A DNA stretch of 64,000 nt, taken from Cercis canadensis. Lineage: Eukaryota > Streptophyta > Magnoliopsida > Fabales > Fabaceae. Every line of letters begins with the position of its first letter. Within the stretch, counting starts at the first letter, position 1. The position numbers were made by a program, and so were the translations under genes. The notes under the pieces are model-generated. The model worked only from the letters and a program-made list of their open reading frames with translations. It was not told the DNA's origin and ran no database searches. Positions 24,201-36,031 of the stretch are shown here, piece after piece. The DNA is taken from assembly GCA_003255065.1 (NCBI GenBank), contig QAOA01001229.1:901861-965860 (forward strand), written 5' to 3'.

Positions 24201-25490
24201 AAGAAAAGGAATTTAGAACAGAAAGGGTATTTTCACTCATCTCTTTTCCTCCTGTTCATTTTCACTTTTGCTAAGCATCCTTAATATATATGGAAAACTT
24301 TTACACAGGTTTTCAGGCCATGCATTCAAAACATAAGAAATAAACACAATCCGAAGAAACAAACTGAATCGGAAATCTCAAGTCAAGTCACAGAAGATGG
24401 AACAGCTGTTGAAAGATCAGTATCTTGAATAATTTGTCACATCTACATGCAAATAATGCACATTAATTAGATGCTTACTGCAATATTCAAACTAGCTACT
24501 AGCTAGCTAGACCCAAATATAATAATTAAAGATTTAAATATGTAAAAAAATCCTAAATTGATTTCATAGGACACAACAAGCTAAATATCCTTGTGTACTT
24601 TCTCAAGTTCTGATAGCCACTGTTATCTAACAGGCCTTTTAAGGAAATTGTTAGCAATGGAGATGACTGCATTTCTAAATCTGAGTTGAAAGAACTTGAC
24701 ACTGACAATGATGGGATTAAAAAATGGCATAATGAATCCTCCAGTTCTGTCTCTCAAGGATAAATTTTTCCAGTACTCGCACGATTCCTTTTCTCAATAA
24801 CTTCTCAAATTTCAAATTTTCTTCATTTGTTATTATAGATAATATTGTAAACTTACGCTTGTACTCTTTGAAATGATTGTCCATTAGGTCCTTAATGGTA
24901 TTGAAAATTTGGTGGAAGAGAAGCACAGCAAAGGAGTAGTTGCGTGGGTCAACGGCCTCAAGGCTATAATGAATGTGGTGCTAGGAATTGCGATGTTATC
25001 TTTCTTTGCAGAGCCGTTAATATCAAGTGTCCAGAAATTATCTGAATATGCAGGAATGCCATCTTTCTTCATCTCATTTGTTTTAATCCCACTGGCTATA
25101 AATGGCAGAGAAGCTACTTTGGCAATCAAAGAAGCTAGCCATAAGAATTCTCAAACAATTTATGAGGTTAGTCATCTTCCTTTGTCAATTTCATTTAACT
25201 AATTGAACTAATAATCATATGAAAGATTTTGGCCAATGCAGATTTATGATGCAGTCTCCATGAACAACATTCTTGGCTTTCTTGCAATCTCAGTTCTGAT
25301 ATTTCTGCGAGGAGTCACTTGGGAATTCTCCGCTGAACTACTGGTTGTGGCAATCGTTTGTACTATAATGGGCCTTGCTGCAAGCTTTTACTCCAAGTTC
25401 CCTCTATGGACATCCATTTTAGCATGCCACCTATACCCATTATCTTTGATTTTGATTTCTGTTGTCAATGATATTCTGAATTATGTTTAG
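21243..25490 (+). pseudogene. NCL: NCL-type EF-hand Na+/Ca2+ exchanger-like gene, copy A (degenerate in the middle)
   Basis: Paralogue of the three intact NCL genes to the right. Matching exons: 21243-21636, 22237-22443, 22835-23019, 23169-23317, 23417-23681 (with a second copy at 23753-24017), 24309-24415, about 24634-24763, 24888-25166 and 25242-25490. Exons 1-5 and 8-9 are open and encode the signal peptide, alpha-1 motif (GPGVFGSSTFDVLGALPES), EF-hand loops DKNGDGEISPSE and DTNGDHKLSYEE, and alpha-2 (FISFVLIPLAINGREA). Exon 6 ends AG-AT where the paralogues have AG-GT, so its donor is lost. Exon 7 has lost an internal stretch, has Val where the first calcium-loop Asp should be, and runs into a stop. 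A normal full-length exchanger is therefore unlikely; a shorter N-terminal product is possible. Exon 5 lies in a near-perfect duplication containing an N. Confidence 0.85.
23349..24019 (+). repeat. Direct 335-bp duplication carrying NCL-A exon 5
   Basis: Unit 1 (23349-23683) and unit 2 (23685-24019) differ at about three positions and are separated by a single N at 23684. Each holds the end of intron 4 and the whole 265-nt exon 5. Because 265 is not a multiple of three, both exon copies cannot be spliced in together without a frame change. The N at the exact junction and the roughly 1% difference fit two overlapping contigs or haplotypes joined end to end better than a true exon duplication. 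Confidence 0.9.
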
Positions 25491-27595
25491 AAACTTCGTG
25501 GGATTGTTTCCAACTGCAACAACATGTATTATGGATCTATCACACAGATTCATTTGTTGAAGCTATTAAATAAGTTATCTTTTTGTATACCAGGTTGATT
25601 AATTTGAATTAATATCTTTTGTAACATAGTGAGTAAATGTAATGACGTACAAAACCTGGTTGAGTTCTAAGTTTAGAGTTCTATTCTTTTGGTAATAAAA
25701 ATGTTGAGTTTGACCTTCCAGAGTTGAACATTCTAATTCATTAGCTGTATTAATGATAGAAGTTTGAGGCATGATTTATTTGGACTTTGGAGAAATCCAA
25801 GTCTCACTACCTGCATTAAGAAATTAAAGACAATGTCTCCAGGGACTCGAAGAGAACAAGAAGTTTAAAAGAACATATAGCTCTTGCTGATCTAATAGGA
25901 CTTCAATAATAATTTTCTCTTCATTGTGGAGTTTCTCCTCTATGTATCCCTCTAAAAAATCATACTCTTCACTCTTTCTGGAAAAACATATCCTTTTGAC
26001 CTCAACCTTCCATTCAAGGTCTGTTCAACAATTTAAGAACAAATCTCTTCATTTTTCTTGGCCGTTCAAGCCGCCTTCTCCTTGAACACATCCTCCTTTT
26101 GCATCAGGTTGCTCTCTTCAATTAGGTTCAGAGTTAGCAACTAATGGGGCAAATATATGCTGTTTAGATAATTTGGTTTGTACACCATCTTGAGCAAATT
26201 TACTTCACATATTTATTTGGAAGTATAATACATCATATTAATTAATTGCTTAGTTCTGCAGCTTGATTAAAAGGTTAGATATGCCCAACATGCATAAAGC
26301 CCTGAACTATGACTTAGCCAGAGTTACACAGAAAAGAGAAAATTGATATGTACTTTTTCTCCCAATCTCAAAAATTTTGATTACAATAAGATTTCTAAGA
26401 CACTATATATGACTCAATAGGGTTTTGAACGATTTATTACTGATCTTAAGTTTAAACTTTCGTACTATTTTCATAAAGAAAAAAAAATTGTACTATCATA
26501 TAAAAACTATCATTGTTGGTTAAAATATGGGCATGGTAGTGGTTGTTAGAATTTTTCTTTTTGGTGATGGTAGTTAGCATTAATTAATGATTCCGAGAAT
26601 GAGTCAATTGAACAAAAACAAGTGAGTATCTTTCAGTAATGAAGGGAAGTGCTTAGATTACACATGTTAAATTAAAATAACCTTGTATTGTGGTAAAGAC
26701 CATAATATTTTTTATTTTGACTTCAACATGCTTAACAAATTGCCTAGATTTGTGTTCAAACTAAATCCAAAATAAATTATGTGGTTATGTCTGTGTACAG
26801 CAATTTTGACTGGAAAACTATACTTAGTTTAATGTTTTGAGTTTACCTGCCACTTCATATTTTATAGCTAAGTGGCCTAGGCTGCAGTGCATGCAGTATT
26901 TCATTACAATATGAGGAAGACTAGAAGTGAAGTCAATTGTGCTAAATGGGAATTTTTTTTTTCATTTAAAAGAATTTGAATCAAGAATCTCAATAAATTT
27001 GAGATATTTAGACTAATTGTATTGTGTGTGCTTAAGAACTAATTAGAAAATTCAAAAAAAAAATTAAATGCTTAATTATTGATTTATTTTGTTATGAAAT
27101 CAAACCAGATTCCAAGTCGACGTAGTTTATTCATTTTCTAGTTTACTTGAAATTGACCCATTATTATATAGCCAAGTCTTCTAGACGTCTAGATCTAAAA
27201 GTCCCTTTGTAGTTAAAATAAGCATTTATATGGTAGGTAAGCAATTGTAAAATAATCATTTCAATTTTAAAAATGATATAGTTTTTCTCAAATATTTGGT
27301 GTGGACTTTGGTAGTTATGCATGAAAGTGGGCATTAATTTTTTCTTATGATTAATATTAATCATCAAGTTTGACAATTAATTCCGTACTAAATTACACAA
27401 GTTGTAAGTAATCATTATATCATATAGATCTTAAAAATCAAAATTCAATAGGTATGCACATAATATATAGAAATGTGTCTGATTCACACTTAGCCGCAAA
27501 GCCAGATATAAATTGAGCATGAAAGTAATGAAACCTCATCCTTGTGAGGCCCTTCTCTTACCTCATTTTCTCTTGTTCATTTCAGCATCCAGGAA
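25491..27595. other. NCL-A 3' flank and NCL-B 5' flank, with second copy of the duplicated block
   Basis: No intact gene. The segment 25830-26150 is paralogous to 18410-18765. On the minus strand it shows an interrupted coding-like pattern rich in Glu and Lys that I cannot assign. The segment 26345-26777 is copied in the ghost unit at 34440-34881. Near the end lie the NCL-B promoter elements: a TATA box TATAAATT at 27507-27514 and the conserved GAAAGTAATGAAACC, about 85 bases before the ATG. Confidence 0.55.
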
Positions 27596-29165
27596 ATGAG
27601 AAACATCTCAAGAGCAGCGTACTTCACTTTTATTCTTTTTTTAGTTTTAGTAGTTAAGGTTGAAGGTCGTTTTCTAAGAAGCAATGCTTCTGAATTAGTT
27701 TCAGATGGAGTTGATGGTGTTCAACCCAACAAAGATTCCTACTTAGTTTTCAAAGGGATTGAATCATCTGAGAGTGAGTGTATGCAAATGTATGGCTTCT
27801 TGCCGTGTTCAAATAATATGTTTGGTCATCTCTTCCTGATTTTGGTATATGAGTATTTGTTGTTCCATGGAGAATCATATTTGGCTGCTGGAGGTAAGAA
27901 GATCTTCACAATTCTTGGCCCTGGTGTCTTTGGTGCAAGTGCCTTTGATATTCTTGGTGCTCTTCCAGAGTCCTTAATTCTTCTTGGTATGCTTCTATTT
28001 CTCCGAGATCTCCTTTCCTTTTTCATCATTTTGCTACATGGTTGTACCAAAGTTTGAATCTAAAACTCTCTGCTAACTACATGAGGTACTCGTCACTAGC
28101 CAAGCCAACAGCTAGTGGCTTTCTTATTTCCCTCTATTTTTATACTTGAAAGTAAACATTTGATCTCTTTTTGGATCTGCATGTTGTTGCTGCTAATGCT
28201 TTTGCAAATAACTTAGTGACTATTCCTACTTGGATCTTGGATGATAGAGTGACTATTTTATGATTTATTTATATAAAATCTTAGCCCAAGTCAGCTAAAA
28301 CAAAGAATTAGGTCTAGGTCAAGGTTGATGAAATACCAGATCTCAATGAATCTAATTCTATCCGATCGAGATTATACGATAATACCCTTGCCGTCTCTGC
28401 ATCTTTGATGCTATTTTAACCACTGACACCACATGCAATATATTATTAATTTACTCTTGAATTTGATAATAAATCCATTTTAAACATGGCTATTATTCAA
28501 ATAACTTTTAGTAATCTCACAAGAATATGCTTTATTTAATTATACTGCTTTTAATATTCATTTGGACACTGTTGTTTTCATGTCACTTCCTACATATCTA
28601 ATCTAAGTGTGACTTGAAACAACTTTTTACAAAATTAATATTACCAACGATTTTTCAAGGCTATATCTGAAAGTACTGTTGCCCTTGTCATTCATATGAT
28701 TCTCGTTTGTTTTCAGCTTCTGGACTTTTTGGCAATAAAGAGGCTGCTCAAGAATATGCCATAACTGGTGTTGGTTTATTGGCTGGATCATCCATCTTGC
28801 TTCTTACAGTAGTTTGGGGAACCTGCGTTATCACTGGCAAGTCTGATGGCTCAAACTCATCAAGGGGAGTCAGAAATCATTCAAGTTCTAGAGGCTGCAA
28901 TGGTTCAAACTCATCCAAGGGATTCCAAAATAGTTCAAATTCATCAAGTGGAGGACTAAAAGCATTATTGAAGAGTCAGCCCTCAAATCCCTTCTGCCTT
29001 TCTGAACCCTTCCCCCCCCCCCCCCCCCNCACACACACACACACACACAAAAAATTCTAACTAAAACTACCTTGCTATTTAAGGACATCATGCAAGAAAG
29101 CTACTAAGAAATGCTAGTAGGTTTATACGCATAGATCATTTAAGAAACTCAGCAGCTGATACCTG

Positions 29166-29199
<34 letters not shown>

Positions 29200-32077
29200 N
29201 NNNNNNNNNNNNNNNNNTTTTTTTTTTCTGTGAATTTGTAGGTTGGTTCAATATTACTAAAGAAAACGAGACTACTTACATGGCAAAAATCATGGTTCTC
29301 TCAATCATACCACCCACGATGATGCAGATTCCCAATTTATTCCCATTCTCTTCTTTGTTAAGGACCATCACATTGATTATTGCTCTCATTGTCACTGTCA
29401 TTTTTCTCATCTTCTACTTGATTTACCAGGTTTCTCATTCAACACTTCCTAATACATTGAAATTAATCCTTGAATTCATTTTTCCACTTGTTAAACAAAA
29501 TTAATTGTTATGAGCAAGAAATATATATACAGTATTGGCCAAATAGAATCCTAATTATGTGAAAGCTAAGAGGGAAAAGACATATTGTTTTTCAAAAAGA
29601 AAAATCATATGCATTAAGGGTGTATTTGGTAGGAGTGAAAATGAATTTGATAAATTACCAATGATCACTCGTTATTCTTCATTCCCCTCCAATGCATTTT
29701 CACTCTAATCAATCACACTTTAAAGGACTATTTCTGATAGAAAATATGCTTATGGCTAGGGTTCGAAAAATCAATCACTCAATAGGTTGTAGACCTTTTT
29801 GCTACTTTCATTTAATTTGCTTATCCTTATCAAGCCTAGTACCCATTAACACATGTTATTGCCTGTCATAGATTTACTTCAAATCCTAACAGATTAATTA
29901 ACTTCTTATTTTGTAATAAATCTGCAGCTCTTGGAACCTCATATACATAAACTTATTAGACTACAATACGTGGAACATGATCACTTATTCTCAAGAATTC
30001 TACAAGAAGTTCCGGAGCATACACTGCAAAGAATCCTCACCGCGAATGGGACTCCTAATGAAAATGCCATAAACAAGTGAGATTTCATGAAAGAGATCTC
30101 AAATTAAGAGTAAATCATCATTCTCTAATTGTCCAAAAGGGCATTGTGTATCTAATTATAAGACTCCATATTGCAGGCTATTTGAGGTCTTAGATCAAAA
30201 TAATGACAAAGTTATCTCACGTTCTGAATTAAAGGAGCTTCTGGTTAGAACCAGATTAACTGACATAAATATCAATGAGGAGGAAGAAATAGCAAAACTG
30301 TTACAAATTTTTGACAAGGATGGTAACCAAGAAATAACCAGGGAAGAATTTGTGGATGGCTTCACAGAATGGATTCTCCAAGTACAGCTTGCTCTGGACA
30401 AACAGATCCTCTCAAGAAAAGCAATGAAGAACATATTTAAGGTACGTAATGCATCTCCATCTTGTCACATGAACTCAACATATTAAATGATTATAATTTC
30501 CTAGTATTCAATATTCTATTTGAGTGAATTCAGGATTTTAATCCTTTTGACATTCTCTGTCATTGGATTTTATTTTGTCTTTTCCTTTTCCTTCCAAGAG
30601 AGGGGGCAATTTCACTCCTCTCTTGCCCTCCCATTCAATTTAAACATCTGCTAAGCACAACCTTGCTGTATTTAGTTTGATAACTAGAAGAAAAATTTGA
30701 TAATCTTTCAGGGAGAAACTTAATTCTCACTTATATATACATAGGTATTCAAGCCATGGCTTCAAAACATAAGAAAAGAAAGCGAAAAGAAGCAAAATGT
30801 GATGTCTGCAATTCTAACTTCTGTTGAGAGCGATACGGATGGCACAGCTGATGAATCTGCTATTTATAGGTCAGCATCTTCAATTATTTAGCAAATCATG
30901 CACCTTAATTAGTATTTACTGAAAATCTGGCATCAATTAGCTATTATTTTGAATATATGAAAAAATATTAAATTAATTGCATTGGTCATCAGCTGGTTTT
31001 GTTGTCTATTAATTAAGGACATAACAATGAACAAACTAATAAATATCCTTAGGTAGTACTAGTTTTGCCAGTTCTCATAGCTACTCTGATCCAACAGGCT
31101 CCTTCAGAAATTTGATAGCAATGGAGATAAGAGCATTTCAAAATCTGAGTTAAAAGAACTAGTCGAGAACCTCAAATCTGGTATGGCTTCACTAGATGTG
31201 GAAGAAGCAGTTAAAAAAATCACTGAAGAGTTTGACACTGACAAGGACAATGAAATAAGTTATGAGGAATTTGATGCTGGGATTAAAAAGTGGCGTGAAC
31301 TATCTTCCGGTCATGCTCTTCTTTCAATTTCTGCATCTCAAGAAGAGAGTCAAGAGACTCATGTGCAGGTATTTGCACACTTTATTTTTCCAGATTTTCA
31401 ATTTTTCTTCTTTGAAATGTAAACTTACACTTTCCACTCTTTGAAATAATTGTTATTAGGCCTTGATTAATGTTGAAAAGGTGGTCCAAGAGGATCACAG
31501 CAAAGGACTAGTTGCATGGTTCAAGGCTATAATGAAAGTGGTGCTAGGAATTGCTATGTTATCAATTCTCGCAGAGCCCCTAATATCAAGTGTCCAGAAT
31601 TTCTCTCAAAGTGCAGGAATTCCACCATTTTTCATCTCATTTATATTGGTCCCACTGGCTATAAATTTTAGAGAAGCAACTTTAGCAATCAAAAAAGCTA
31701 GGCATGATAAGAAAAAGAGCACTACTTCCGAAACAGTTTATGAGGTTAGTGATCTTCCTTTGTCAATTTTCATTTCACAAATTGAACTAATTAAATAATC
31801 TTATGAAGATTTGGGCCAATGGATGCAGATTTATGATGCGGTCTTCATGAACAATATTCTGGGCTTCTTTGCAATCTCAATTCTGATATATGCTCGAGAT
31901 GTGACTTGGGAATTCTCAGCTGAACTATTGGTTTTGGCAATTGTTTGTGCAATAATGGGCCTCACTGAATATTTTCGCTCCAAGTTTCCTCTATGGACAT
32001 CCTTTTCTGCATACCTCTTGTACCCATTATCTTTGGTTTTTGCCTTTTGTCTCAATGATATCTTGAATTATGTTTAG
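27596..32077 (+). CDS. NCL: NCL-type EF-hand Na+/Ca2+ exchanger-like protein, copy B
   Basis: Predicted 726-aa membrane protein of the Arabidopsis NCL family, which moves Ca2+ in exchange for Na+ and affects Ca2+ balance under salt stress (family knowledge). Exons: 27596-27986, 28717-28974, 29242-29429, 29928-30076, 30177-30441, 30745-30869, 31098-31368, 31460-31744 and 31829-32077; all phases agree. Order: signal peptide (1-24, ending VEG); first membrane half with alpha-1 GPGVFGASAFDILGALPES (about 107-125); a cytosolic middle with four EF loops (DQNNDKVISRSE, DKDGNQEITREE, DSNGDKSISKSE, DTDKDNEISYEE; about 335-520); second membrane half with alpha-2 FFISFILVPLAINFREA (about 606-622). The loop after exon 2's second membrane segment carries a Ser/Asn/Gly-rich insertion of about 38 residues, longer than in the paralogues. 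Introns 2 and 3 sides contain assembly Ns. Confidence 0.9.
29012..29049. repeat. Poly-C / CA microsatellite in NCL-B intron 2
   Basis: A run of 17 C bases (29012-29028), one N at 29029, then a CA dinucleotide repeat to 29049. It lies inside intron 2, so the coding sequence is not affected. The N indicates that the length is not reliable. Confidence 0.9.
29169..29227. other. Assembly gap within a poly-T tract
   Basis: A T run interrupted by 18 N bases (29200-29217), ending 14 bases before the exon 3 acceptor of NCL-B. The true length is unknown. A pyrimidine tract here would in any case serve splicing of intron 2. Confidence 0.9.
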
Positions 32078-32830
32078 TTACTCTTACATGTCTTGAATTA
32101 TGTTTGAGCTATTGAAGGAGTTATCCTACAGTAAACCAGGTTGATTTCTTAGTGAGTAAATTAATGAGGTTGGGTTCCTTTTGATTTTATTTTTGTTCTT
32201 TTGGAAAAATATCAAATATAGTGAGTTTGACCTTCTACTTCTAATTCATTAGATATATATTTTAATTAGTTTATTTCTTTTACCTTTCCAAAAATTGACC
32301 CCTGTTTTATTGATTAAGTAGCGTTTAAGTTCTAATTCATTAGTTGTGTTACAAATAACATATAGTTTATCATTATTTTTATTTTTTTGATATATTAGTT
32401 TATTATTTCTTGTCATCCCTAGCCTATTATATATTTTCCATCGTTTTGGATATTGGTGGGACTCTTGGCTCACCCTTTTTATTTGGAATCCATATGCTTC
32501 CTTATTATATTTGTATATCAGCATATCTTGAAATTTCAAATTAAGATTGTCCATTAAATAATTCAATTAATTTAACACATGGTCTAATCTATGAGACTGC
32601 TAAAATCAAAGATATACAAAAAGGGAGCAGAAAATCAACAAAAGTATAATTAATAACTTCTATAAAGTTTATTAGTGGTGAACACTTGGACCCTAATCCC
32701 AACCATCAGAAACATAAAGTGGGGAAACACGTGGAAAAGGTACTGGAACTATCCAAGTGAAGAGACAACTCAACACCAATCCTCAATTTAGAAATCTTAT
32801 ATTATTATGTTCGGTATAAAATTTTAAAAA
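32078..32830. other. 3' flank of NCL-B
   Basis: AT-rich, with no gene. The part at about 32280-32790 has a diverged copy at 35566-35985 in the ghost unit, including the shared AGAGACAACTCAACACCAA. It is therefore part of the duplicated unit. Confidence 0.55.
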
Positions 32831-33769
32831 AGTACTCCCAAAAAACTTGAAAATACCATTATGCCCTCGTCACCTCAACCAAAAACCTAGGTCACCTTGT
32901 TAGCCGTCTCACTCTCATCACTACCTGGTTTTGCCTCTCACGCTAGCTGGAAATCGAGAACTTCATCGGAACCACCACCATCCCCACCTCAATCGCCGTT
33001 TTTCTGCATCAGTGAGGTAAGCTTCGATTTCATGTCTAAAACCCAAAACATACATCTCCCTTTCTCCCTTTCACCTCTGCTTCGTCCACCAAACAACCAG
33101 AATTTCTACCAAAAACCAAATCAAACCGATTTGCTCTCCTTTTTATGAATGTAGCAGCTAATAAATGGTTCGCTTCGAAATTTTGAGTTTAATTTGTTCT
33201 ATGCCCTGTTTTGAATGTTAGATGTTTGCAAAATTAGTTTTCTAATTGAACTTTTATGAAGGCTGATAATGATTCTCTCAATTTTTTATGTCACTCACCT
33301 ACCCCGTGAAGAAGCTGTAAAGTATTTTAATGACTAACTCAAAATTAAGAGTATCCTCTAAAAACTTAACAATAATTACAGAAATGGTTAGAAATAAATC
33401 TATTTACACACTTCACAAATTTTTTTAACATGATTACATTCAATTTCGAAACATCAATTGAATATGAAAAATTGATGAAAGTCATATTTGATAATAATAA
33501 TTAAAAACAGGAGGGTGAGAGGGAGAGAAGTTTTATTCAATGCTCAAAATTGGTTTTGGTCCTTTTGGAACTATGTGAGTCAATTGGTTTTGGTTCTTTC
33601 TTATATGTGACAAGGTGAATTTTTTTATTTGCCTTTGCTATTCTCTCTCTCCTTTTACATGACAGCTTTTTTTGGGTTTTTTTTCCTTTGATATCCTATT
33701 GAATATTGGTTGGTTTGTTGCAATGTGTATCAGAAAGATCAGTTGCTGTATAACTAGGCAAATTATATA

Positions 33770-33972
33770 TCACTCTATTAAATTAATAGAAAGTCCATTA
33801 TCTGCGAGTAAGGCCATCTGTACTCATGTGACTCGCTCTATCATCTGTACTCATGTTACTTGTTCTTTCTCTTCTCCCTTCTGCTTCTTTTTTTTATTTC
33901 TCTTTTCTCTCTTTTCAGGTCTATTTTCTCTGTATTATTACTATCTCATGCATTGCACGGGATTGCAGCTAG
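33770..33972 (+). mobile_element. Small Helitron-like element
   Basis: The left end begins TCACTCTATTAAATTAATAG after an A. The right end has a short GC hairpin, TGCATTGCACGGG, a few bases before CTAG, matching the Helitron plan (5' TC, 3' hairpin then CTRR). It shares end sequences with 51350-51513 in NCL-D. The base after CTAG is A, not the expected T, so confidence is moderate. It is non-autonomous and carries no Rep/helicase. Confidence 0.5.
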
Positions 33973-34289
33973 ATAATTTGAGAATACTGGTGTTTCATTG
34001 CAATTCTAGTGCTTGATAAAATTGTACAAAGAAAAAAATTATTATTTGAGTGGAAGTTGTCTACAACCATTTGCAAGCCAAGTTATGTTAGGTGGAGATT
34101 CACGGATGATTGTATAATGATCCAATCCCCCTTATTGCCTTTGTGGTTCAAATATTTTAATAAGAGAGCTTGATCCTTTATCCTCTATGTATCTCTATTT
34201 TATTGGACTTCAAACTCAAGCGAATTGGAAGAGCTAGCTTTGACTTCGTATGATGAGCATGTGCTTATGTTCACAACTCTGCCATGTTA

Positions 34290-34404
34290 CACTCTTCTTT
34301 TGGGAATCAAATCAAAAGGAAATTCTAGAACATGGAAACAACGAGAACGATGGAATGAGTATTCAAGATGTTATCGAGGAATGCAAGCTATTCTACTTTG
34401 CAGG
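34290..34404 (+). pseudogene. Captured fragment of a CYP72A cytochrome P450 gene
   Basis: From 34304 one frame reads [13 protein letters not shown] and then [18 protein letters not shown], the well-known I-helix lead-in of CYP72A P450s, where the family continues QETTS in the next exon. The fragment stops at GCAGG followed by GTAAGA, an exon/intron boundary in the expected phase, so a piece of genomic DNA with part of an intron was taken. The upstream bases no longer read as P450. There is no heme-binding region, so it is not functional as a P450. Confidence 0.78.
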
Positions 34405-34439
34405 GTAAGAGATCATTTGTATCTTGTAAATAGTGAAGA

Positions 34440-35985
34440 TAAAACTGGTATGTGCTTTTTCGCCCGATCTCAAAAATTTTGATTGCAATAAGATTTTTAG
34501 GACATTGTGTATGAGTTAATAGTGAAGGTTTTGAATGATTTATTATTGATCTTAAGTTTAAACTTTTGTACTTCATAAAGAAAAAACTATCGTTCTCAAG
34601 TTAAGTTGGTTAAAATATGAGCATGGTAGTGCTTCAATGGTTGTTAGAATTTTTGTTTTTGGAAATGGTAGTTAGCATTAATTAATGATTCCTAGAATAA
34701 GTTAATTGAACAAAAACAAATGAGTGTTTCAGTAATGAAGGGACGTGCAACGTGCTTAGATTATACATGTGAAATTAAGATAGCTTCGTATTGTAGTAAA
34801 GACGATAATATTTTTTATTTTGACTTAAACATGCTTAACAAATTGTCTACATTTGTGTTCAAACTAAATCCAAAATAAATTACCGATGAGAATTTTATAA
34901 TCAACTGATCTATAGCTTAATTAACAAATCAATTCTTTTAATATATGAGACAAATTGAATAAATTCTAGAATAAGAGAATAAGTGAAGTTTGTTTAGAGA
35001 AAAGGAAATTAAATTTCCAAGTTGAATATATAATATTCAATACTTATTCAGAGTAACAATTAACAAGATGTAATAGATTTTAATAATTATGAAAACTAAT
35101 ACAATAGATATAATTAACGAGTAGCAAGAATTATGGAGCAGGCCTCGTTTGGCCTTTTAATTCACCAATAAAAATGATTTGACAAATAATAATGGGCCTT
35201 GCAACGCGTAATCATTTATTAATGTGCATGCCTATTGCATTTTTATTTTTTAATTTGGTAGCTGAATTCAGATTGAATAAAAAAAATGATTGCCCAACAA
35301 AACCAAGATTTATATGATATAATTATTACTTGCAAGTTGCAACTTAGTTCTGTAATTTAGAACGGAGTTGCTTGTCAAACTTGATAATTAATATTAATCA
35401 TAAGAAAATTAATGCCCACTTGCATGCATGACTACCAAAGTCAACACTATATATATGGATACACAATCTCTACTTACTTAATTAATGGGATCTCATGTGT
35501 CTGATTCAGACTTAGCCCCAAAGCCAAATATAAATTGAGCATGAAAGTAATTAAACCTCATCCTTATCTCTAACCAAAAATTGACCCCATATTTTATTGA
35601 TCATTTAGCCTATAACTTCTAATTCATTACTTGTGTTACAACTAACATAGTTTATCATTTTTTTTTTGATATATTAGTTTATTAGTTCTTGTCATCCCTA
35701 TAATTTTTCATCATTCAATTAATTTAACATGGTCTAATCTGTGAGACTATTAAAATCAAAGATAGGAAGTCACAAAAATTAAAAAAAAGGAAGGAGATAA
35801 TCATTCTTAGTCAATAAAAGTATAATGATTAACTTTTATAAAGTTAATCATAGGTGAAGACTTGAAGAGTTTCCCTGATCCCATCCATGAGAAAGATAAA
35901 GCGGGGAAACAAGTGGAAAAGGTAATGGAACTATATATCCAAGTGAAGAGACAACTCAACACCAAGCAGCTAATAGACCAGTTCA
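34440..35985 (+). repeat. 'Ghost' NCL duplication unit: flanks present, gene body missing
   Basis: Three pieces correspond to NCL-B flanks. 34440-34881 matches 26345-26777. About 35309-35447 matches 27298-27435 but inverted. 35448-35566 matches the NCL-B promoter in direct orientation, including TATAAATTGAGCATGAAAGT at 35529. Immediately after the promoter, 35567-35985 matches the NCL-B downstream flank (32280-32790). The whole NCL transcribed region, about 4.5 kb in NCL-B, is absent. The stretch 34890-35300 has no counterpart. This is a relic of a fifth NCL unit. Confidence 0.75.
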
Positions 35986-36031
35986 TAACTCATAATGCAA
36001 GCTGAAAGGCATCGGATTCTGATTACACTAA

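Larger units (their letters stand above)
32831..34435 (+). mobile_element. Inserted block with a leader-like exon and a CYP72A fragment; probable transposon-carried chimera
   Basis: This block interrupts the run of NCL-flank sequence between 32800 and 34440, so it appears to be an insertion. It begins with C-rich, leader-like sequence (about 32870-33016) followed by a good donor GTAAGC at 33017, and ends with a cytochrome P450 piece (listed separately). A Helitron-like element lies within it. I could not find clear terminal inverted repeats, so the carrier type is not established. Confidence 0.4.

Noticed and set aside
32897-33148. Open frame of 83 aa starting in C-rich sequence
   Set aside because: A strong GTAAGC donor lies in the middle and the composition is leader-like; kept only as part of the insertion block.
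34225-34482. Open frame of 85 aa
   Set aside because: The real signal is in another frame (CYP72A); this longer frame runs through the exon end into the intron.
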